NCBI RefSeq assembly: GCF_003589595.1
Contig: NW_020653415.1
Coordinates: forward strand, 171,103 to 235,102
Source: Hyposmocoma kahamanoa
Taxonomy: Eukaryota > Arthropoda > Insecta > Lepidoptera > Cosmopterigidae
Reading direction: 5' to 3'
Length of the DNA stretch: 64,000 bases
Shown one piece after another: positions 33,481 to 43,700 of this stretch. The stretch's first letter is position 1, and every line of letters starts with the position of its first letter. The notes below the pieces were generated by a model. It was not told the DNA's origin, ran no database searches, and saw only the letters and a list, made by a program, of their open reading frames with translations. Both the position numbers and the translations under genes were made by a program.

Positions 33481-34640
33481 CGTGAGGCGCACTATAAATT
33501 TCCGGAATGAATAAGAAAAAAATACTATAAATGGTCAGAAATTAATTTATTGTTTCTCAAAATATTCTCCGTTAGCGTTAATGCACTTTTTCATACGAAT
33601 GAACAAATTTTGAAAACATTTATGCCACTCCTCTGTGACAATCTTTGAAATATATTTTTCATACTCTTCGACAGCCTCTTCAGGTGATGAAAATCGTTAA
33701 TCGCGTAACTGGTTCTTAATTTTTGGAAATAAATAAAAGTCACAAGGTGCAAGGTCGGGACTGTAGACGGGATGGCTCATAAGGTCAACGTTGTTCACTT
33801 TCAAAAATTCATTTGTCTGTCTGGCCGTGTGAGAACTGGCATTAACGTGGTGCAAGGCGATACGGCGTTTACAGTTACTTTTACGAAATTTGTCAATAAT
33901 TTCCGGCAAACAAATGGTCGTGTACCAATCACTATTCACGGTACAACGATTGTCCACAGCAATAGTAGCCACGTGTCCAGTTTTATTAAAAAAAGAAGCA
34001 ATCATCCGCTTAGAAGCACTTAGCACGCGCGCCACTATTGTTGGTTTCGGCTCATCTCGAAAGACCCATACGCTCGATTGCTGCCTCAGTCAAATTGTGT
34101 GGGATCCACCGAGAGCACAGCTTTTTCACACCCAAATCTTTGTGTCGTATTGATTGTATTTGACTCATGCCTATGCCTAAAGATGCCCGAATCTCATGGT
34201 ATGTGACATCTGTTTTGATCATACGCCGCACAGCATTGATGTTTTTGTTGTTCACCGCAGTGGACGGGCGACCATCACGAAATCCGTCACTGAGATTCGC
34301 ACGATCGCGTTTAAATTCGGCAAACCAGCTATAAATAGTCATCTTGCATGGCGCTTCATCGCCAAAAGCAGTTTGAAGCCGAGTGAAGCTCCGCTGAGCT
34401 GTTAAATTACACTTAAAGTCGTAGAAAATCATACTACGAAAATTTTCACGAGTTAAATCCATGGTGATGTAGACAACCAATTCAGCGTCATTTTAGACGC
34501 CACAATGTAAAAACAAGTGACAGTCAGATGAAACAAACTGTACTCTACAGCCAAAGAGTTCCATTTTCAAATGTTGTAATTACTATTTAAATATTGTTTA
34601 TGTAAGTGGTCAGTTCCGGAAACTTATAGGGCGCCCTATG
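33481..34640 (-). mobile_element. mariner-type transposon, decayed
   Basis: Flanked by TA dinucleotides (33479-33480 and 34641-34642). Termini are inverted repeats sharing ctataa(a/g)tttccgga. 1160 bp. The minus strand encodes a broken transposase in two main frames. It is close in type to mariners of the Tc1/mariner group and is inactive. Confidence 0.9.
33550..34462 (-). pseudogene. mariner transposase pseudogene
   Basis: Start MDLTRENFRSMIFYDFKCNL at 34462, helix-turn-helix region (MTIYSWFAEFKRDRANL, DGRPSTAV), then WIPHNLTEAAIER. There the frame jumps to WVFRDEPKPTIVARVLS at about 34055. An estimated 45 residues are deleted and with them the first catalytic Asp. The second catalytic Asp is Val (HHVNASSHT), the third site is present (YSPDLAPCDF), and a stop follows KNQLRD before RFSSPEEAVEEYEKY. 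It cannot encode active transposase. Confidence 0.88.
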
Positions 34641-34951
34641 TATCAACCCAAACATTTCGCAACATCTGTGCAATGGTCTCCTCTCAGGACAGTCACTCTT
34701 CTCTATTCCATAAAGCATTCCCTTTTTAGTGGGTACGTTCTAATTTTTATCTAAGTTTTCGTCTATTTGGTATACTTAAGTTCATTCTACTAAAATTGTG
34801 ACAGAAGATTTTTTTTTAGCAAGAAATGATTTCTGTCCCGCTGGTAATTAATACACAACTGAGCGGAGTTGTACATTAGAAATATAAAAGAAATATAATA
34901 GCAATTATGAAGTCACGCCTTCAAACGCAAGATTAAGTGCAGTTTTGCTCT

Positions 34952-35598
34952 TTATCTGTACTTGTCAGGTCTACCTATCGTGTGTAGGTTGGCGCGGCTT
35001 AAGTCTATATTACATACAACAAAGGTCTCGAACACACCGGGTTTCGAAGCACGGAGTCTTTGTTTTTTAGCGCCACTAGTGCCTGGTTCTGATGATTCGC
35101 TATGTTTTCCTGATTTATTTATCTGTGATTGTTCTTCCTCCTTTTCAAGTTTCACTTTGTTTTTTAATGTTTTATTTAAAGATTCTTGTGCCTGTTTTGA
35201 AATTTTGGATAAATTCACAAATGCTTCTTTAGCGTTTTCTTTTAATAGCAAATTTGCTTTTTTAGTTGTTTCGTTTAACTTTTCATTGGTGTCTTTAACG
35301 ATTTGATTCAATTTGACATTGAGCTCTTGCGCAGTTAATTTCCCATCTATATTTCTCGCAACTGCGTGCAATTTGGCGGATGCGAGTTGAGCAATCACAT
35401 TTAGTTGTGCATTGGCTTCAGCTGAAGTCTTTGTCAAATGCTCGCCAGCTTGTTTAGCTGTTTGTTTCAATTTTTCTGTTGCGATCCAGACGGTTTCAGA
35501 CAATGCCTCGTGCGTAAGGTCTGAAGTTCTTAATGCTTTGTTATTACGAAGTATAGTACCGGCTGCTGATACATTGCCCGGGGACGGAGTAGTAGTAA
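34952..35598 (-). CDS. Nested gene, exon 3 (helix-rich protein of unknown function)
   Basis: 647 nt: two bases completing Val, then 214 codons and TAA. Acceptor ttcggcag. Reads TTTPSPGNVSAAGTILRNNK, then ALRTSDLTHEALSETVWIAT, a long Lys/Ala/Asn/Leu helix of about 110 residues (for example KLKQTAKQAGEHLTKTSAEA and KLNETTKKANLLLKENAKEA), a charged Ser-rich stretch, a basic KKQRLRASKPG, and ends IGRPDKYR. The pattern resembles LEA- or apolipoprotein-like amphipathic helices; no family is recognised. No signal peptide or membrane segment. Supported by an unusually long open frame in an AT-rich intron and by phase agreement with two upstream exons. Confidence 0.75.
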
Positions 35599-36837
35599 CT
35601 GCCGAATACCCAATTTATTACAGCCGTTTAGTTACAGTAAATATTTATTACCTACACCAATTCTAAAATGTCAATTCTATAGCCAAATATTACACCTTGT
35701 GTTCGTGAACAAAAAGACGAAGGCTTAGTAATTACTACCTTTAGCTTTCTTGCTATAGTACCATGTAGAAGTATGAAGTGTGCTAATTTATAGTGTTAAA
35801 TTGTACAAAATGTTTAATCTAAGCAAAATATCACCGTCAAATGTAAACAAAAATGGTGCCAAGTTCATTGATTATCTGAAATGCTTCAATAATTATTAAG
35901 TATAAACAAACTAATCTAACTATGTATTTCAAATGTGTCTATCGACTATGGACTATTTTATTCTTATATTCAACTCACAAGCAATAAAACTGGCTAACTA
36001 TTAGTACCTATACTGCAGCGTGTAAAAATAACAAACAGAATAATAATGGGATTAACTCTTACAATAATTTCGCGTTTTATTGCCATCCAACATTTTTTTA
36101 AATTATTAATTTCATGGCATTGGATTGAAGTATTCAAATCCAAGTCAACAGAGAAGAATGTAATATAAAACATTATAATATAATAGAACAATTATTTTTC
36201 GAAATATATTTATGACGAATTTAAATACAAAATTGAAACAAACAGTATTTAATAGTTGGATACGGCGGAGAACATCGAGTTCTCTTGTGCCAAATCACTA
36301 ATGTCACCAACAAGTATTATATGACAACTCCGCAAATCTATATTAGGCCAAGAAGAACAAAAAGTCCTTTGAAACTTCATAATGTTAATGTTCCATACGA
36401 CTTTAGTGAGTCGGTTTCAAGGTTTTATAAGGTGACTATCACCAATCTTGTGCTTGTTTTGTAGAGGACATAAACAACTTGAAATTTTGTCTTTTTTTCA
36501 ACTTTGATTCACGCGTACAGAAGTGTGATATGATTTAATTTGAATTTATAGAACTTTCGACTACAATGAATACACAGATAATATTTTTACAACAACATAA
36601 TATGTCATTGATACATTTTCTACGTCACTAAACTACTTTAAATATTACGGTTATTTATATTCATTATTGTCCCTTAGCAAGACAATGATAGAAATAAATA
36701 TATTATATTGTATATTTAGCTAATTGATAAAAAATAAAAACACCTGTTTGGGTACACGATAACAATGATAAGACAAAAAAAAATAAAAAAATGTATCTTA
36801 TTTATGTAAAATAAAAAACAAAATGGTTGGGTCAAAC
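35599..36837. other. Intron of the nested gene
   Basis: AT-rich, no repeat recognised, no competing coding frame. Confidence 0.45.
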
Positions 36838-36936
36838 CTGGATCGCTAAATTGCACCGGGTTGACGTCAGTTGGCGCACCGAATAAAGCAGTTGATACAT
36901 AGTCATAAAACCATTGTAGCGCATCGTTCATTGCAT
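36838..36936 (-). CDS. Nested gene, exon 2
   Basis: 99 nt: two bases completing Asp, 32 codons, first base of Val. Acceptor ataattgtag, donor gtttga. Reads AMNDALQWFYDYVSTALFGA, then PTDVNPVQFSDP. The aromatic/hydrophobic opening could be a short amphipathic helix. The internal ATG at 36931 could also serve as a start if exon 1 is not used, giving 246 instead of 250 residues. Confidence 0.72.
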
Positions 36937-37292
36937 CTACAATTATATCATATTATTGTTTAAAGAACTATTGTCTTTGTTATGGAGTAAATAGAAATAT
37001 GACAGACTATTTATCTATTTTAATTTGTAGAGTCCAAAACAATGCAAGTATCAAGATTAATGCACTGAGTTAACTCATAAATAGGTAATGCAACATTGAC
37101 GGCATCTACGAGTACTATTCTAACTACCAAAATATACGAACTATCTCAAATGCAGTTTCAAAGTGTTTCTACCTAATACTTGTGGTAGATGATATCCACA
37201 AAGTATTTTTAGGAAATTCATAATGGGTTACATTTTAGCCTGATAAAATGTCTTTGTAAATTGAATACGTAATCACTATATATATCACATTT

Positions 37293-37660
37293 CGCAATGG
37301 CATAAGAGGAGTTACGTCAAAAATTTTTTTCGCTCCATTAGATACAGAATCAGTATTTCATCAAATTTAAATGAGACCACTATCACTACTCTCTTTCTAA
37401 CAAAAAAGAATCATCAAAATCGGTTCACAAATGCTGGAGTTGTAGCGTAACACACATACAAAAAAAATATAGTCGAATTGAGAACATCCTCCTTTTTTTG
37501 AAGTCGGTTAAAAATATAACCCACATCCTCTCCAATTCTTGTAACTTTATCGACTAACATTGTCGAAGGAGATAAGAATTGGAGAGGATGTGGGTTATAT
37601 TTTTCTGTATTTAATGGAGCAATAAATATTTTTGACGTAATTCCACTTATGCCCATTTCT
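37293..37660. mobile_element. Palindromic MITE (family P1) with another MITE inserted in its left arm
   Basis: Core hairpin 37511-37604: aaatataacccacatcctct with ccaattctt, against the inverse. Outer arms tggcataagaggagttacgt and acgtaattccacttatgccc. The left arm is interrupted at about 37334-37510 by a reverse-oriented M1 MITE ending gaagtcggtt. The uninterrupted relative is at 52321-52550. Confidence 0.8.
37334..37510 (-). mobile_element. MITE family M1 inserted in a palindromic MITE
   Basis: Reverse-oriented copy: tcatcaaatttaaatgagac, tcatcaaaatcggttcacaa, atatagtcgaattgagaaca, ending ttttgaagtcggtt. Confidence 0.75.
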
Positions 37661-37777
37661 TTATGACAATAAGTAGTTGTAGACCAAAAACAAGCTTGCA
37701 AACAAAATTGCAATTTGCAGATTGCGTATTGTACGTAGATGCCGTTGATATGCGCTATCTTAAGCATATTGTCCAAG

Positions 37778-37865
37778 TAGGGATTGCAATCCGGAAAAAC
37801 GGATCCGGTAATCCAGNNNNNNNNNNGCCGGCCGGACTGAAAATGACGCCGGATTGCAATCCCTA
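37778..37865. mobile_element. hAT-type MITE spanning the assembly gap
   Basis: Termini tagggattgcaatccgg on both sides in inverted orientation (17 bp, identical), flanked by the perfect 8-bp duplication tgtccaag at 37770-37777 and 37866-37873. An 8-bp target duplication with such short TIRs is the hallmark of hAT elements. The interior contains ten Ns (37817-37826), so the true length is unknown. Confidence 0.85.
37817..37826. other. Assembly gap (10 N)
   Basis: Ten ambiguous bases lie between two inverted arms, consistent with a hairpin or with collapsed copies that the assembler could not close. The size 10 is probably a placeholder. Confidence 0.95.
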
Positions 37866-38143
37866 TGTCCAAGCTAATATTATAAATGCGAAAGTAATTC
37901 TCTCTGTTATGTTTTTACGTCTAAATCGCTGAATCAATATTGTTGAATTTGCGTATAGAGATAGATGGGACCTAGGCTACTTTTTATAACGAAATAGACC
38001 ATGAAAGTTTGTACGGAAAACCACTAAAACTATGAAAATTGATATAGTACAGTAAGCTACTCCAAGTGCTTATACTACCCAGACGAAGTTGCGGGTACCA
38101 GCTAACAGTTGCTGGTACTATTATAAGTTTTTTATTAACAAAA

Positions 38144-38422
38144 AAAAAAACTTTCAAAGTTCGTAGAAATAGATGTAAATCTATTTGACAAGTTTTATTG
38201 AAATCAGTTACCGGAAAGTGCGCGAAACAGGATTCATCCACCTTTAGAGGTGGAATATTTTCTTCAAATTTAAATGGGACCAATACTGAAGTACCCAGAA
38301 TAAAATAGACCCTCTTTCCAACAAAAACGTATCATCAAAATTAGTTCAAAAATCAGTTATCGAATAAAATAAATTTTAAAAAAAACACTTGAGAACCTCA
38401 AATTTTTTTATTGAAATCGGTT
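38144..38422 (-). mobile_element. MITE family M1, long reverse copy
   Basis: Includes ttattgaaatcagttaccgg, acctttagaggtggaatatt, tcaaatttaaatgggaccaa and ends tattgaaatcggtta. The extra ~100 bp beyond the core (gtgcgcgaaac end) is shared with 47083-47140. Confidence 0.7.
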
Positions 38423-38510
38423 AATTATATAAATGGAAAAAATCCACAAAATAAAATAGTGCATGAAGATAATGTCTTCTATAACTGATATTCTTCAGTG
38501 TTATTTGATT

Positions 38511-38802
38511 TACAGTATGTTGACATGGATTATTACCAATGGTTTGAAAAAGGTGTTCCATATAAAAATACATGTACAGACATAGCTACAAGGTGCGACA
38601 TAGAGTTGTTTAAAACCACCAAATATGAATTAGACACGAGCGCCGATAACAGACCAACCGGCGGCGGCGGCGGCGACGTTTCAGCGGCGCGAGCGCGACC
38701 CTAAAACGAATTTGTATATCGGTGTTTATTTTTACAAAAAAAGTTATACAAATAATTTTTGAAAGGAAAAAATAATTATTTACGTATTTTGTATAGTAAT
38801 CA
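38511..38802 (+). pseudogene. Exon-like frame of unknown protein, with a frameshift
   Basis: Preceded by an acceptor-like ttgatttacag. Reads YVDMDYYQWFEKGVPYKNTC, then TDIATRCDIELFKTTKYELD and TSADNRP in one frame. Through a one-base shift at the GGC repeat (about 38660-38675) it continues as AAAAATFQRRERDPKTNLYI and GVYFYKKSYTNNF, stop. The second frame is far more protein-like than the alternative (GGGGGDVSAARARP). No family is recognised; a transposon-encoded or retro-copied C-terminal exon is likely. Confidence 0.4.
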
Positions 38803-38959
38803 AATTTTTATCAATTCAATCAGGTGCTCAGGCGTACGTACGCACGCGCACGCTTCCATATTGCGTATGCGTAATGAAAATGGCGACGCCAGTAATTGAC
38901 AAATAAATTTTTTAAACAAAACATCTTTAAATATAAAGTCACTAACTAACTTTTGTCGC

Positions 38960-39993
38960 CTATCTATGTCACCTCTGCTGAGGCCGGACGGCACGCTGGC
39001 CTACATTGCAGAAGAAAAGGCAAATCTTTTTGCCTCACTCTTTGCAAAGAGTTCGCGTCTGGGTCTAATCTTACTTAGGCTGGCTGCACTATGGCGCCAA
39101 TTCGCATATGCCAAAAAGAGGTACTTAGAACTCTGCGGAATCTAGACGTGAATAAAGCTAGCGGGCCAGATGGAATTCCAGCACTCGTCCTGCGTAACTG
39201 TGCGCCCGAGTTGTCTCCTGTTCTCACACGCCTACGCCTGTACCCCTCTCTCTTGAGACTGGTGTAGTTCCCATGTCGTGGAAGCATGCGAACGTGCAAC
39301 TTGTGCCGAAAAAGGGCAACAGAGCTGACTCTGACAACTATAGACCTATCTCAGTCACTTCCATACTCTGCAAGACTATGGAACGTGTACTCAACAACCG
39401 TGTCTTGTCGTACCTTGAAGACAACGGCCTCCTCAGTGATCGCCAATACGGATTCCGAAGAGGGCGATTAACTGGGAATCTTCTTGTGTATTCCTGTCAC
39501 ATATGGAGCGACGCTATAGAAAAGCAAGGTGAAGCACTTGCAGTGTCTTTGGATATTTCTAAAGCCTTTGATAGGGTTTAGCACGCAAACCTTTTAAGTA
39601 AGCTTCCCTTTTATGGGCTTCCCATTTTGCAATTGGATCTCGGATTTCTTCTGCGAACGTTCGATTCCCGAGGTCTTAGAAGGCTACTCTTCCGAACATA
39701 TGGCGATAGATTCCTCAAGGTTCCGTACTGTCCGCAACTCTTTCTACTGCATATCAATGACATGTTAATTCCAGCTACCTTTGCGTATGCTGATGACAAC
39801 ACAGTTGTAGATAGGTATTTGACCAATGCAAGGGTTAGTGGAGAGGGAATCCAGTCTTGTCGAGAGTCTATGGTTAGCAGTTTGAATTTGACACTCAAGG
39901 CGGTCTCCGATTGGGGCGATGCCAATCTTGTCAAATTTAACGCTACTAAACCCAGGCGTGTCTATTCTCCACAAAACAGAGTTCCTTTGAGCT
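38960..39993 (+). pseudogene. Non-LTR retrotransposon fragment (reverse transcriptase)
   Basis: From upstream of RT (LLRPDGTLAYIAEEKANLFA) through the fingers and palm: WKHANVQLVPKKGNRADSDN, YRPISVTSILCKTMERVLNN, DNGLLSDRQYGFRRGRLTGN, GEALAVSLDISKAFDRV (stop replaces Trp). The catalytic YADD lies at 39786-39797. Several frameshifts and stops; 5' and 3' truncated. Same type as the element at 57531-61165. Confidence 0.85.
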
Positions 39994-40214
39994 GACTCCG
40001 ACTTTTCGTGATATATTCATACCGATAGTCGACTGTCTCCAGCTACTTGGAATGGACTTGTCGTCCAATTTGTACTTCGGCAGATACGTTGAATCCATGA
40101 CCAAACATGCAGCAAGTACTTGCGGACACTGGCGGAGGGCTTGGCCCGAACGCCCGCTGTACCCCGGTCTTGCCGTCGAGCCCGTAGTCTCTCCGGAAAA
40201 CTCTATCTCTCGGG

Positions 40215-40540
40215 TCAGTAGATAGGGACACACACACCATAATGTGGAAGCTTACCTAAAAGGTTTGCGTGCCAGACCCTGTCAAAGGCTTTAGAAATAT
40301 CCAAAGACTCTACAAGTGCTTCGCCTTGTTTTTCTATAGCCTCGCTCCACATGTGACAGGCATACACAAGAATATCCCCAGTAGATTGCCCTCGTCGGAA
40401 TCCGTACTGGCGATCACTGAGGAGGTCGTTGTCTTCAAGGTACGACAGGAGACGGTTGTTGAGTACACATTCCATAGGCAGCAGGGTAAGCTCTGCTTTT
40501 GGGCACAGGTTGCAAGTTTGCAAGCTTCCACAACCTGGTA
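40215..40540 (-). pseudogene. Inverted copy of the same RT segment
   Basis: Minus frame: ECVLNNRLLSYLEDNDLLSD, RQYGFRRGQSTGDILVYACH, ALVESLDISKAFDRVWHANL. It duplicates, in opposite orientation, the block at 39273-39600. It is better preserved at the AFDRVWH motif than its partner. Confidence 0.8.
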
Positions 40541-43439
40541 ACTACACCTATCTCAAGTGAGAGGCGATACAGGATTTCTAGAAATCCGGAATTCGAAAAA
40601 GTAATTAATTAATATTTGGTGGTTTTAACAACTCGACGTCGCTCCTTGTAGCTGTATCTATGTATGTGGAGCACCTTTTTCCGACGATTGATTATTACAA
40701 AAATTTGCTTATATAAAAGCATGCTTAACTCTTATAAATAATACATTTTAAATGGTTTATTTAGTGTGAAGTAAGTACATATTTTTAAAGAATTTTTGTA
40801 CATGTTAAAAGACATTGCCAGTGTTGACTTGATACCTACTGGCCAAATAAATCGGCTCATACATTTACCAGTGTACAAATATGTTGTGAGAGTTGATATT
40901 AATCATTAGAACTCCTAATAGAAAATAATTGAAAGCTATGTATGGCCTATTCAATTTGATGGAGGACAAATACATGTTTCTAACTGGTGTTTAGGCAGTC
41001 TCATATCTTTATACAAAGTTTTGTTTATAGTGACACTCCCTATCAACTTCTTGGCCATGTGGGAAGGGTACCATAACCTGTGTTGCATAAAATAGTAAAT
41101 TCCAAATTAGATACTGATATCATAAGCCATGTTTTGCTGAAGGTCACTAAAAGATCTAATTGTAGGCAACATTTGTTTTTGGTGCCTTCTACTAAAAATA
41201 ATGTGTCACATAACAGCCCTCTCATACCTTTATGCAGGCAGTATAATGTTTTATCTTGATATATTCCACAAGAGCACCAACACAATCGAGAAAATTATAA
41301 ATAGCCCGAACTGTAATGAGGCATGTGACCACATGTCAGAGTGAAGTAATTTTATATAAGTACACATTTTCTATTGACTTAGTTAGGCATATTCATTAAG
41401 TTGCAAAATGTTATTTGCATGTTGTGCATGGTTGTTATTGAGCTACAAATTTGTTTGTTTCTGGTCAGTGTCATAGTTTTACTTGTATTATATAATTTGC
41501 ATCTTGTAACTGTGCCAAAATAAATAAAATAAAAGTAAGTAGGTACTGGGATGTTATAAGTTCAGGTCCCGACCCAGATCAGCCCATGAACAAGGTTATG
41601 TCATGTATAATTATGACTGCTAAGTCATAATTTTTTGACATTCCATGTGAAAGAAACTTGCTTAAAATATGGCAATGCCCAAATCACTATAGACTGCCAC
41701 ATTGTCTTTAAGACTGAAATATAGAAATTTTTTTTTGTTTTTTTTTTTGATTATTTGATTTATAGTTTTCGATAAACCTACTTTCATTTCTTATTAAGAA
41801 ATTCCAGGAGTTCTAAAAGTTCGTAAAAGGTGAAAGTTACAAATAGAACTAGAAAACTAGGATATTATACAAAGATATCTTTGTATATGACTTGCTCAAT
41901 TCTGTGGTTGGGCAAAATCTGGCTTTGATTATTTTTTAATATTTCTTGTATCATCAATTAGCTTGCATTTGGAAATTACCTTTGTAAATTCAAACTGGTT
42001 AAAACGTCCATCAAACCTAACCTTAATTTTTCTACTCTGCTAATTGCCTTGTTAGTGCAGAGGGTTTTCTTAGTTCAAGAAATAGTAATTGATGTTGTCA
42101 TTTGGTAATTATTTAAGTCATTATAATTGCTAGACAGACTTTAGCTCAATCCGAATCCTCTCACTAATGCAATGACTGATAGTAGCAACATCAAGAGATT
42201 AAAGTGAATGCATGTTTCGATGACTAAGAGAGGCTGAAGCAGGGGCTTCTTCGCTCGCAACCCCCATAAATCACTCAAACAATTTACTGATAGTGTAGTG
42301 ATTGTAAAGTAGAGAATTACAACAGTCACACATAATTCGAGTCACCATGCCTTTTCAGTATTAAGTGCCCTAAGCTTAAACAATGTTTGATTGACCAAAA
42401 ACTATTACACAAATTTGAAACTAGTATACTAAACTTCTCTTCTGTAAGTTTTGGATTTGCAAAACCAGGGGAAAACTTTTTCTTTGATGATAACATTATT
42501 TTTGTATTCTAGCCCTTTATGTAAAAAATGCGAGGTGGCTCGAATTACGTGTCTGGGAGTATATATTTCATATAGTCTTTTTAAGTTTATTTTATATTTG
42601 AATTCTAAATTGAAACATGATTGTTTTTGGCACCTTTTCTTCACTATTGTTTTCTGTTTTGGATTGATAAGTAAGCAAGTGTTTTTGTAGTAAATTAATA
42701 AACTTTAAGTACAGTCTGCTACAGTAAATATTTAAAAATAAATATTTAATAATTGCTACAAAATGTAGCCAAAATGTGTTCCATAATCAAGGTAGGTTTA
42801 GTTCAGTGACTGTTTGTGTACGTCCAGTGTTGATATTAGCACCTTCCTTTCCCAGCAAAGTTATGTGTGCAGGCTAAAAACATGCTAACTACTTGTGAAA
42901 ATATTTACACTGAGAACTAAGAACAAATTTTATACATTTGTCTTATACATGTTAAAACATATTTTTTTAAATTTATTTAATGACCTTCAGAATTCAAGTT
43001 CTTTAGTTGAAATATTAGAAACAATAAGCAGAAGGTACAAATGTTTTCCTGTTAAAATATTTGTGTTTTGTACATCCTATGTACTGTAATGTGACAGGAA
43101 AACACATTGTTCAATATAAAGCTGTCATTGTTTTCCATTTCAACTTTTTTAAACATAGATTTTGGTTTTAATAATTAAATTCATTTCAATATTAAACCAG
43201 TGTTAACGGAAGTCAGATAGCCAATAAAATATGTTGCCACTGCAATGCACCAGTAGGTATTTAAAACAGACCTTGTACTATAATTTTATGGTAATAAAAA
43301 TAGCTCTTAAACAGTGCAGTGTTTAGCAAAAACTGATGAGCGACATGCACTTTTTCCACAAGCGTTTGCTAACTAGGACTTCAACCAGAGGCTTAGCATT
43401 TGCCAACATTGACACAGGAGCTTAGTGTGCGCCATCCTC
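40541..43439. other. Long AT-rich intron stretch
   Basis: One dispersed motif (tggttttaacaactcgacgt ... tatgtggagcaccttttt, 40618-40675) recurs at 61980-62045. Otherwise no repeat, RNA or coding feature is supported. The small frames are AT-driven. Confidence 0.4.
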
Positions 43440-43445
43440 ACTTAC

Positions 43446-43452
43446 CGCCCAT
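43446..43452 (-). CDS. Nested gene, exon 1 coding part (ATGGGCG)
   Basis: Seven coding bases, ATG GGC G, followed at once by the strong donor gtaagtgagg. The start context gtcgcgATGG is good and the surrounding 43440-43640 is GC-richer than its environment, as expected of a 5' UTR. The split codon G|AT gives MGDAMNDAL when joined to 36936. The phase agrees. This is the weakest of the three exons because it is so short. Confidence 0.6.
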
Positions 43453-43700
43453 CGCGACTGCGATGACTCTCAGTGCGTCATCTCGCCGAGAACGTAACAA
43501 ATTATAAGTAAAGCTAGCACTACACAAGATTAAGAGCACAATACACAACACGAATACTGTTGCTAACGTAGCACCGCCACACGCACTGCCCAAAGGCTAC
43601 ACCAGTACACGGCGGACAATAATTAAATCAGTGATCACGTAATACTAGATGCCAATTACAATCGCACCGCTTCAGAATAGTGAAACAACCTTGAGATCAT
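43453..43700 (-). promoter_or_regulatory. Probable 5' UTR and promoter of the nested gene
   Basis: Directly upstream of the short start exon on the minus strand. Higher GC than the rest of the intron and free of the repeats seen elsewhere. No clear TATA box was identified, so this is inferred from position and composition. Confidence 0.35.
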
